64,000 nucleotides of DNA from Celeribacter baekdonensis (GTDB lineage: Bacteria > Pseudomonadota > Alphaproteobacteria > Rhodobacterales > Rhodobacteraceae). Under the pieces are notes generated by a model. That model saw nothing but the letters and a program-made list of their open reading frames with translations. It searched no databases and was not told the origin of the DNA. The first letter of the stretch is position 1. Every line of letters begins with the position of its first letter. Of this stretch, positions 44,082 through 50,927 are shown in pieces. Made by a program: the position numbers and the translations under genes. The stretch is from positions 757,841 through 821,840 of the forward strand of contig NZ_FNBL01000001.1 in assembly GCF_900102315.1 (NCBI RefSeq), written 5' to 3'.

Positions 44082-44650
44082 TGGCGCTTGGCGAGACCGA
44101 TCAGGCCGCCCGCGCGGCGCTCAAGGCCCGCCAAGGCAAGGGCGCGCGCTATGACGCCGCCCTTGCGCCCGCCGAAGACCTGTTGATGGCGCGCCGTGGC
44201 ACCGCCTATTTTGCGCGCAAACTCAATGAGTTGTCTGACACGGATCTGGACGGGGCGGCATTGCGCCCCGGCTGGACCCGGCGGCATGTGATCGCCCATG
44301 TCAGCTATCACGCCCGTCATCAGGCCCTGCGGCTTGAGGCATTGGTCAAGGGTGTGGCCTACACCCCGCCCAATGACGAAAAGCACCAGATGCCCGCTTT
44401 GGATCTGGCCGCGACCCTGCCGGCGCGGGCCTTGCGGCATCTGTTTCATCACTCTGAGGTGCATTTGAACGTCTGTTGGCGTGACCTCACGGATGCGCAT
44501 TGGGACATGCCGCTGACCCTGCCCGATAGGGCGGCGACCACCGTGCGCGCCCTGCCGATGATACGGGCGCGGGAGGTGTGGTTTGGCGCGTTGGATTTGG
44601 ACAATGGTGGGCGGAGGTCGGACCTGCCGCAGGCGGTGCGTGGACTTTAA
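44081..44650 (+). CDS. DinB/MDMPI-fold maleylpyruvate isomerase-like protein
   Basis: The 189-residue protein has the N-terminal fold of mycothiol-dependent maleylpyruvate isomerase, with metal-binding histidines in W-T-R-R-H-V-I-A-H-V-S-Y-H-A-R-H (near residues 65-80) and a later L-F-H-H-S-E-V-H. It is coupled to the gentisate dioxygenase gene by a one-base overlap, so the pathway role is likely. Alphaproteobacteria do not make mycothiol, and a glutathione-dependent isomerase is already encoded two genes upstream, so the cofactor and true reaction are open. Its end overlaps the convergent frcK by four bases. Confidence 0.82.
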   Translation: MALGETDQAARAALKARQGKGARYDAALAPAEDLLMARRGTAYFARKLNELSDTDLDGAALRPGWTRRHVIAHVSYHARHQALRLEALVKGVAYTPPNDEKHQMPALDLAATLPARALRHLFHHSEVHLNVCWRDLTDAHWDMPLTLPDRAATTVRALPMIRAREVWFGALDLDNGGRRSDLPQAVRGL

Positions 44651-45261
44651 CCGTTTGATATCGTCCAATCAGCCGGAGCGCTTTGCGCGATCACCGTGTC
44701 GGCGTTGATCAAATCATTGCTCTGCGCCCGCGCCCGCGCCGCATCCGGGTCCAACCCGTGATCAATCCAGCGCGCAATCAGGCGGCGTTCAAGTTCCGCC
44801 TTTGGCACGTCGATAAAGACGGTCATATCCCAAAACGCCGCGAGATCGCGCCAAATGGGGCGGTCGAGCAAGAGGTAATTGCCCTCGATCAACAGGATAC
44901 GCGTGGCCTCAGACAGTGCGCCCGCCTCGGGCACGGTGCAATCCCCGGCGCGGTCAAACAGCGGAAAGCGCGGGCTTTCGCCCTTGGCGAACTGTTTGAT
45001 CAGGCTCAAAAAAGCCGCCGCATCAAAGGTGTCTGGCGCACCTTTGCGCGCCAGAAGATCGTGTTGGATCAGCCACTCATTGTCGCGATGAAACCCGTCC
45101 ATCGGAATGACCTGCGCCTCTGGTCCGATCTTGTCGGCCAGCGCCTCGGCCAGCGTCGATTTGCCCGCGCCGGGCGGTCCGGCCACGGCGACCAAAAGCC
45201 GCGTTCGCCCCTCTGCGGCAGCGCGAATTTTAGCGCCCAAAGCGTTCAGGCGGCTTTCCAT
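44647..45261 (-). CDS. frcK: Sugar/nucleoside kinase-like P-loop protein of the frc operon
   Basis: The 204-residue P-loop protein has V-A-G-P-P-G-A-G-K-S-T near residues 26-36, D-G-F-H-R-D near 54, and L-I-E-G-N-Y-L-L-L, the pattern of the uridine kinase/phosphoribulokinase family. FrcK proteins are encoded with the fructose/ribose/mannose ABC transporter in rhizobia and probably phosphorylate the imported sugar or a derivative. It follows frcA with a one-base overlap. The exact substrate is unknown. Confidence 0.82.
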   Translation of the reverse strand: MESRLNALGAKIRAAAEGRTRLLVAVAGPPGAGKSTLAEALADKIGPEAQVIPMDGFHRDNEWLIQHDLLARKGAPDTFDAAAFLSLIKQFAKGESPRFPLFDRAGDCTVPEAGALSEATRILLIEGNYLLLDRPIWRDLAAFWDMTVFIDVPKAELERRLIARWIDHGLDPDAARARAQSNDLINADTVIAQSAPADWTISNG

Positions 45262-46052
45262 CAGGCGGCTGCGGCCTCTGCCGGTGGCTCTTTTGCCCCG
45301 GTCATAAAGGCCACGGCATCGGACATGGTGTATTGCTTCGGATCAATCACACAGAGCCTGCGACCAAGGCGGTGGATGTGAATCCGGTCCGCCACTTCGA
45401 ACACATGCGGCATGTTGTGCGAGATCAAAATGATCGGAATGCCACGCGAGCGCACATCCTGAATGAGTTCCAACACCCGGCGGCTTTCTTTGACACCAAG
45501 GGCGGCTGTCGGTTCGTCCAAAATGATCACCTTTGAGCCAAAGGCCGCGGCGCGGGCCACGGCGACGCCCTGACGTTGACCACCCGACAGGGTTTCGACC
45601 TGTTGGTCGATGTTTTGGATCGTCATCAGACCCAGCTCGGACAGTTTTTCACGGGCGAAATCACGCATCGCGCCATGATCCAGTGCCCGTAGAAACTTGC
45701 CCGCAAATCCGGGTTTGCGAATCTCGCGCCCCAGGAACATATTGTCGACGATGGACAGTGCGGGCGAGAGCGCGAGGGTTTGGTAAACGGTGGCGATGCC
45801 TGCGTCCTGGGCCTCAAGCGGCGAACGGAAATGGATCTCCTGGCCATCCAGCTTGATCGTGCCCGCATCGGGTTTGACCGCGCCGGAGAGCGCTTTGATC
45901 AAGGAGGATTTGCCGGCACCGTTGTCACCGATCACGGCCAGAATCTCGCCCGGATAGAGTTCGAAATCACAGGTGTCGAGGGCAGTGACGCGGCCATAGC
46001 GTTTGGTCAGGCCATGGGCCGAAAGAATGGGCGTTGTGTTGGACTGTGTCAT
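45261..46052 (-). CDS. frcA: Sugar ABC transporter ATP-binding protein (FrcA)
   Basis: The 263-residue single-domain ATPase has Walker A I-G-D-N-G-A-G-K-S-S near residues 39-48, signature T-L-S-G-G-Q-R-Q-G-V-A-V-A-R-A and D-E-P-T-A-A-L-G. Having one ATPase domain rather than the fused two of RbsA is typical of FrcA. Start ATG 46052 overlaps frcC by four bases; the frame is open upstream but inside frcC. It energises uptake of fructose-like sugars. Confidence 0.92.
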   Translation of the reverse strand: MTQSNTTPILSAHGLTKRYGRVTALDTCDFELYPGEILAVIGDNGAGKSSLIKALSGAVKPDAGTIKLDGQEIHFRSPLEAQDAGIATVYQTLALSPALSIVDNMFLGREIRKPGFAGKFLRALDHGAMRDFAREKLSELGLMTIQNIDQQVETLSGGQRQGVAVARAAAFGSKVIILDEPTAALGVKESRRVLELIQDVRSRGIPIILISHNMPHVFEVADRIHIHRLGRRLCVIDPKQYTMSDAVAFMTGAKEPPAEAAAA

Positions 46053-47128
46053 GCCGAAGCCTTTCTGATCCATTGGTCGATGGCGACCGCGATGATGATG
46101 AGCCAACCGATGGCAAAGACCTGCCAGAGCACATCCACCCCGGCCAGACGCAGCCCGGATTGGAACACGCCGACGATGAGCGCACCAAACAGAGCGCCAA
46201 GGATCGAGCCGCGCCCGCCAAAGAGCGAGATGCCCCCGATCACCACAGCGGTGATGGATTGCAGGTTGCCCTCGTAAAAGGCCTGCGGCGAGATCGAGCC
46301 AACGCGACCGATCGAGGCCCAAGCGGCGATGGCGCAGACGAAACCGGAAAGCGCATAGACCGACAGAAGCGTGCGATCAGTGCGAATGCCCGCCAGTTCC
46401 GCCGCCTCTTTGTCATCGCCCACGGCGTAAACATGACGCCCCCAAGCGGTTTTGTTGAGCATGTACCACAGCACGGCAAAGACCAGCACCATCAGGATCG
46501 AGCCATAGGTGATGCGCGCGCCGCCCATCTCGATGGTCTGGCCAAAGAATTTCAGCAAGGGCGCATTGGCGTCGATGTCTTGCGAGCGGATGGATTGCGC
46601 GCCCGAAAGCCAAAGGTTGAGCGCGAAAAAGATCGACCATGTGCCCAGCGTCGAGATGAAAGGCGGCAGTTTGACCTTGGTGACCAAGAAGCCGTTGATC
46701 AGCCCCGCCACGGTCCCGCCGACGAAAGCAACGATGAGCGCGATGGGCGCAGGTACGCCGTTATACACCGCCAAATTGCCCGCAATCACCGCCATCAAAA
46801 CCATGATTGCCGCAACCGACAGGTCAATACCTGCGGTGAGGATGATCAGGGATTGCGCGGCCGCGAGAATGCCGATGATCGACACCTGCTGCATGATCAA
46901 TGTCAGATTGAAGGCGGAGAAAAATTTACCGCCTGCGACCAGACCGAACACAGCAACGGCGGCGGCCAAAACGATCACTGGGACCAGCGTCGGATTGCCA
47001 TGCAAAGCCGACTGAAGCCGTTCGATGATATTTCTCTGGGACGTCTCAAACGAGGCGACGGAGCGGTCGCTCTTGTCGAGAACATGTTCAAAGTCTTGGC
47101 CTTTTTTGGCCGGGGTGGTGTCACTCAT
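46049..47128 (-). CDS. frcC: Sugar ABC transporter permease (FrcC)
   Basis: The 359-residue membrane protein has 8-10 hydrophobic segments and belongs to the ribose/xylose permease family, with T-A-G-I-D-L-S-V and G-A-L-F-G-A-L-I-V-G near the end. An N-terminal soluble stretch of about 50 residues is typical of FrcC. It follows frcB by 83 bases that contain a strong stem-loop, and overlaps frcA by four bases. Confidence 0.93.
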   Translation of the reverse strand: MSDTTPAKKGQDFEHVLDKSDRSVASFETSQRNIIERLQSALHGNPTLVPVIVLAAAVAVFGLVAGGKFFSAFNLTLIMQQVSIIGILAAAQSLIILTAGIDLSVAAIMVLMAVIAGNLAVYNGVPAPIALIVAFVGGTVAGLINGFLVTKVKLPPFISTLGTWSIFFALNLWLSGAQSIRSQDIDANAPLLKFFGQTIEMGGARITYGSILMVLVFAVLWYMLNKTAWGRHVYAVGDDKEAAELAGIRTDRTLLSVYALSGFVCAIAAWASIGRVGSISPQAFYEGNLQSITAVVIGGISLFGGRGSILGALFGALIVGVFQSGLRLAGVDVLWQVFAIGWLIIIAVAIDQWIRKASA

Positions 47129-47165
47129 TTCCCTGTCCTTCGAGGTCGGAGGGCGAAAAGAGGGA

Positions 47166-47189
47166 GGAGAGGCGGCGTGCCGCCTCTCC
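47166..47189 (-). other. Stem-loop between frcB and frcC
   Basis: GGAGAGGCGGC and GCCGCCTCTCC are perfect 11-base arms with a two-base loop, 23 bases after the frcB stop. There is no T-run. It probably limits read-through or stabilises frcB mRNA so that binding protein exceeds permease. Confidence 0.65.
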
Positions 47190-47211
47190 CGGTGAAACTG
47201 CGCGGATCAGG

Positions 47212-48222
47212 TCAGCCCCAGCACTTGCCGAGCGCTTCCTCGGAGGTGATCGACGGGATCCCTTCGACCGGTTGATCGGTGACAAGCTCAACACCTGTGT
47301 TGAAGAAATCGAGCCCTTCGGAGTTCATCGGCTTTTCGCCGGTGTCCGCATAGGCTTTGATCGCTTCGATGCCTTTGGAGGCCATCAACAGCGGGAACTG
47401 CATGGAGGTCGCGCCGATCACGCCGTCTTTGACGTTTTGCACGCCGGGGCAACCGCCGTCGACCGACACGATCAAGGCCTGAGACTCAAGACCCATGGAT
47501 TTGAGCGCCTCATAGGCCCCAGCCGCGGCCGGTTCGTTGATGGTGTAAACCACGTTCACGCCGCTGTCTTTTTGCAGCAGGTTCTCCATCGCGGTGCGAC
47601 CGCCCTCTTCGTTGCCGTTGGTCACGTCATTGCCAACGATGCGCGCATCGTCTTCGTCACCGATGTCTTTCGGATCTTTGATGTCGACGCCAAAGCCCTG
47701 CAAAAACCCGTTGTTGCGCAGGTAATCGACGGAGACTTCAGAGGGGTTGAGATCCAACAACGCGATTTTCGCCTGAGACGTATCGCCCATTTTCGCCGCC
47801 GCCCATTGGCCAATCAATTCGCCAGCCAGAAAGTTGTCGGTGGCAAAGGTCGCATCTGCGGTGTCGGTCGGCTCAAACGGCGTGTCGAGCGCAATCACCA
47901 GTACGCCTGCTTCACGGGCCTGGGTCACGACAGGTGCCAAGGCGCGGCTGTCAGACGGGGTGATCAGGATGCCTTTGGCGCCCCCTGCGATGCAAGATTC
48001 AACGGCTGCGATTTGTGTTTCCACATCGCCGTCAAGTTTACCCGCATAGGTGTTGAGTTTGATGCCCAAAGCCTCGGCTTGTGCGCTTGCACCCTCTTTC
48101 ATTTTCACAAAGAAAGGGTTGGTGTCCGTCTTGGTCACAAGGCACGCACTGATGTCCTCAGCAAAGGCCCCGGATGCCGTCAAAGCCAGCGCAATTGCGC
48201 TTCCAGTCAGAAGTTGTTTCAT
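47212..48222 (-). CDS. frcB: Sugar ABC transporter substrate-binding protein (FrcB)
   Basis: The 336-residue protein has a Sec signal ([21 protein letters not shown]) cleaved after A-F-A, then a periplasmic-binding fold with [11 protein letters not shown] and [11 protein letters not shown]. It resembles the fructose/ribose/mannose-binding FrcB of rhizobia. GGGAGGA lies before the ATG at 48222; in-frame ATGs further upstream are in the operator region. It opens frcBCAK and diverges from a ROK regulator. Confidence 0.9.
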   Translation of the reverse strand: MKQLLTGSAIALALTASGAFAEDISACLVTKTDTNPFFVKMKEGASAQAEALGIKLNTYAGKLDGDVETQIAAVESCIAGGAKGILITPSDSRALAPVVTQAREAGVLVIALDTPFEPTDTADATFATDNFLAGELIGQWAAAKMGDTSQAKIALLDLNPSEVSVDYLRNNGFLQGFGVDIKDPKDIGDEDDARIVGNDVTNGNEEGGRTAMENLLQKDSGVNVVYTINEPAAAGAYEALKSMGLESQALIVSVDGGCPGVQNVKDGVIGATSMQFPLLMASKGIEAIKAYADTGEKPMNSEGLDFFNTGVELVTDQPVEGIPSITSEEALGKCWG

Positions 48223-48335
48223 GGTCGTCCTCCCAAAATATCGTCGCGCTGCCTTTACAGGGCCACGCATCACTCTCACCACTTCCTCCGAGCGGCTCAC
48301 GGTGAAAAGACATGATTCCTAACGCCCCGTCAATA

Positions 48336-48356
48336 AATAAATCCATTTGATTTATT
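48336..48356. promoter_or_regulatory. Inverted repeat in the frcB-frcR spacer (candidate FrcR operator)
   Basis: AATAAATC-CATTT-GATTTATT has perfect eight-base arms with a five-base spacer. It lies 114 bases upstream of frcB and 40 upstream of the ROK regulator start. ROK repressors bind such AT-rich dyads near sugar genes, so this is a good operator candidate. Confidence 0.65.
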
Positions 48357-48395
48357 AATGCGAGTTCGACAATATGACCCACGGGAGGACGACAG

Positions 48396-49568
48396 ATGAA
48401 TGATATTGAGGTGCGCCAGCTTCGATCCGGCGTCAATCAGATTGGCGTGCGTGAGATCAACGAAAGATTGATCCTCTCGCTCATTCAACGTCATGGAGGC
48501 ATGCCCGGAAGCGAGCTTGCCAAACGCACCGACCTCTCCGCTCAAACTGTTTCTAACATATTGAGAAAACTTGAAAATGAGGGATTTCTCAAACGCGGTG
48601 CCCCCAAACGTGGCAAGGTAGGAAAGCCCTCGATTCCGATGGAAATCGACTCTGACGGGGCGCTGTCCTTTGGCCTTAAAATCGGGCGGCGCTCGTCAGA
48701 TTTGGCGGTGATGGACCTGTCTGGCCGGGTGTTGGAACAGCGCTTGATCACCTATCGTTATCCAATGCCCGACCAAATCTTTACCTTTTTGCGCGAGGGC
48801 ATGGAGGCGCTCGCAGGGCGGCTCACCCCCTATCAACGCAAGCGCCTGTGTGGCATTGGTGTCGCCGCGCCTTCGGAAATCTGGCGCTGGAGCGATGCTT
48901 TGGGCGCGCCTGAGGATTTCAACATTTGGCGCGAAATCGACTTTGCGACAGAGATCGCGAATTTTTCCGACCTGCCGCAATACACTGACAATGACGCCAC
49001 TGCCGCCTGTCGCGCCGAACATTTCTTTGGTCGAGGACGGGCCTTTTCTGACTATGCCTATTTCTTCATTGGCTCTTTCATCGGCGGCGGCATTGTCATG
49101 GCCTCCTCAGTCGTCGAAGGTCGGCAACACAATGCCGGGGCCTTTGGCTCCCTGCCCCATATCACCGCCGAGGGCAAAGAGGTGCAATTGATCGACGCCG
49201 CCTCGCTCTATCTGTTGGAGGCCGCGGTGCTTAAGGCCGGGGGCGACACCGCCGCAATGTGGCGCATGCCGCAAGATTGGGCCGGCTTTGGCGCGCATTT
49301 GGATGACTGGATCACCCAGTCCGCCAAGGCCCTTGCCTCCGCCAGCCGCACGGTCTGTAGCGTGATTGATTTCGAAGCGGTGCTGATCGACGGGGCCTTT
49401 CCCGCCGATGTGCGCGAGCGGCTTGTGGCCGAAACCCGCGCGGAACTTCAGGCGCTCGATCTGCGCGGCCTGATCACCCCCCGGATCGAGCCCGCCCAGA
49501 TCGGCGGCAATGCCCGCGTGATCGGCGCCGCCGCCGAACCAATGTTCTCGCAGTTTTTCCTGACCTGA
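48396..49568 (+). CDS. ROK-family sugar-responsive regulator
   Basis: The 390-residue protein has an N-terminal winged helix (S-E-L-A-K-R-T-D-L-S-A-Q-T-V-S-N-I-L-R-K-L-E near residues 37-60) and a C-terminal ROK/ASKHA sugar-binding domain with I-G-S-F-I-G-G-G-I and N-D-A-T-A-A-C. The zinc motif C-x-C-G-x-x-G-C of classic ROK repressors is not seen. It is divergent from frcBCAK and likely represses it until the sugar or its phosphate is present. GGGAGGA precedes the ATG. It is the last backbone gene before the mobile region. Confidence 0.88.
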   Translation: MNDIEVRQLRSGVNQIGVREINERLILSLIQRHGGMPGSELAKRTDLSAQTVSNILRKLENEGFLKRGAPKRGKVGKPSIPMEIDSDGALSFGLKIGRRSSDLAVMDLSGRVLEQRLITYRYPMPDQIFTFLREGMEALAGRLTPYQRKRLCGIGVAAPSEIWRWSDALGAPEDFNIWREIDFATEIANFSDLPQYTDNDATAACRAEHFFGRGRAFSDYAYFFIGSFIGGGIVMASSVVEGRQHNAGAFGSLPHITAEGKEVQLIDAASLYLLEAAVLKAGGDTAAMWRMPQDWAGFGAHLDDWITQSAKALASASRTVCSVIDFEAVLIDGAFPADVRERLVAETRAELQALDLRGLITPRIEPAQIGGNARVIGAAAEPMFSQFFLT

Positions 49569-49731
49569 ACCGGATCGACACAGAGCCTGCGCTCAGCGCC
49601 TTGATGGCTTGGCAGTGCGGACTGGAAAAGACTGGAGAACTCTCCTTAAAACCCAATACGTTGCCATGAGTAATGACGGAGATGACGTCTTACCCAAAAA
49701 TCCAACAACAATATGAGGATTGAGCATATGA

Positions 49732-49865
49732 ATGCACGCTGGGATGATTCGGCGTGCGGCCTCTTCGGGTTAAGTGTCTGAATAATATAGACTTATCGAT
49801 GCTCTTTCGGCAAGGCATGGCAATTGCATGCACGCTCGGACCATAACCATGCACACTTCGAGGAC
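49732..49865 (+). repeat. Three ATGCAC-type 17-base repeats, candidate transposase sites at the left end
   Basis: ATGCACGCTGGGATGAT (49732-49748), ATGCACGCTCGGACCAT (49828-49844) and ATGCACACTTCGAGGAC (49849-49865) are direct repeats pointing into the tns module. The third copy shares TGC-N6-CGAGGAC with the terminal motif of the candidate right end at 54671-54687 read inward. Repeated sites at the ends are expected for TnsB-type transposases. The match is partial. Confidence 0.35.
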
Positions 49866-49875
49866 ACCAGAACAC

Positions 49876-49902
49876 AAAAAAGGCCCGCAATATGCGGACC
49901 TT
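49876..49902 (-). terminator. Intrinsic terminator after tnsC
   Basis: On the minus strand AAGGTCCGC and GCGGGCCTT pair (one G-T pair) around a five-base loop and run into a T-tract. It lies 33 bases after the tnsC stop and would end the tnsABC transcript. Confidence 0.85.
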
Positions 49903-49934
49903 AGCTCTTCCCTGATGGTGCTCAGTCAGTTTGG

Positions 49935-50927
49935 CTATGGTGACTTGGCTCTGGATTTTTTCTTTGATCGTGTCTTCTCATAGGCTTCCATCAACTTCGA
50001 CTGATCGAAGTGCCTTTGGTAGTCTGGCATCGTGAAGGGCGAGTACCCAAGGGGCAGTCCGGAAATTTTCGAGAACGCAGCAGAGAAGTGGTCGATCCTG
50101 CAAACTTTGTCAGGTTCATGTGCAACATGACCGAAGGCCTCGATCAGTAGTTCGATCACCAGCCCCCAACGCTGGCATGCTGCAAAAGCGAGGCGATGAG
50201 GGAACTCATCGGTCGCGAAGCTATCAACGTCGAGACCGGCCTTGTCTGCGTAGCTAAAGATGACTTGCAGCAACTCCTCCATGTCTGCCTCTCGGGTCAG
50301 GTCGATCCCTTCGAACGACACGGTCCGAAGCAACCTGTCGAGCTGCTCCTCCTTCTTGATGTGAATGGAAAGGCTGGGGATGCCGGAGAAGATCAACATC
50401 AACGGCCAATGCTGATCCTTGAGGAGTGACTTGAAGCTGTCGAGCATCTTTTGATTGGTGACGGAATCGTCCTCGGTGAAAACGTGCTGACATTCGTCGA
50501 AGTGAATACCAACAACACCTTGGAGCTCCGCACACTTGCGGACCTTTGACCAAATCTCGGCTTGCGAATGTCGGCCCCTGAGAGGGTACCCCAGCTCCTC
50601 AAGAATTACGATCCCGAGATCCTTCCAGGTGACCTTCCCGGATAGCAGACACGAAACGATGACTGCTGGACGCCCATCCGGCATGATCGTCGTGCCATCG
50701 TTGAACGCCTTAAGCATCGTTTGAATTTCGGTGGATTTGCCTTGGCGCGACTCCCCGATGACAACGAGGCCCCGCGCTTCGAAGCGCTCTCCGATGGATG
50801 CCTTGATGAAGTAGTCGCTTGCACACCACTTCATCACGTCTCTCAGTTGGTCTGCCCGACCGAACGGGAACCGAGCTGCCAGCAGTGGTGTCAGCATCTT
50901 CACAGCGCATCCATCGATGAAACTCAT
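49935..50927 (-). CDS. tnsC: TnsC/TniB-type AAA+ transposition regulator
   Basis: The 330-residue ATPase has Walker A G-E-S-R-Q-G-K-S at residues 58-65, Walker B G-I-H-F-D-E-C at about 140-146 and the basic C-terminal tail R-S-K-K-K-S-R-A. TniB/TnsC proteins select the target and activate the transposase. Start ATG 50927 shares one base with the tnsB stop; a GTG lies one codon earlier. It is the last of tnsA-tnsB-tnsC. TnsC normally works with a TniQ/TnsD target protein, which is absent from the window. Confidence 0.9.
   Translation of the reverse strand: MSFIDGCAVKMLTPLLAARFPFGRADQLRDVMKWCASDYFIKASIGERFEARGLVVIGESRQGKSTEIQTMLKAFNDGTTIMPDGRPAVIVSCLLSGKVTWKDLGIVILEELGYPLRGRHSQAEIWSKVRKCAELQGVVGIHFDECQHVFTEDDSVTNQKMLDSFKSLLKDQHWPLMLIFSGIPSLSIHIKKEEQLDRLLRTVSFEGIDLTREADMEELLQVIFSYADKAGLDVDSFATDEFPHRLAFAACQRWGLVIELLIEAFGHVAHEPDKVCRIDHFSAAFSKISGLPLGYSPFTMPDYQRHFDQSKLMEAYEKTRSKKKSRAKSP

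Larger units (their letters stand above)
49569..49926. other. Spacer between the ROK gene and the tns module (junction of mobile DNA)
   Basis: These 358 bases contain no convincing gene. Base composition changes here from the GC-rich backbone to a more mixed sequence. It holds three related 17-base motifs (49732-49865) and a terminator for tnsC (49876-49902). The boundary of the inserted DNA must lie in this stretch, but no clear terminal TGT repeat was found. Confidence 0.6.
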
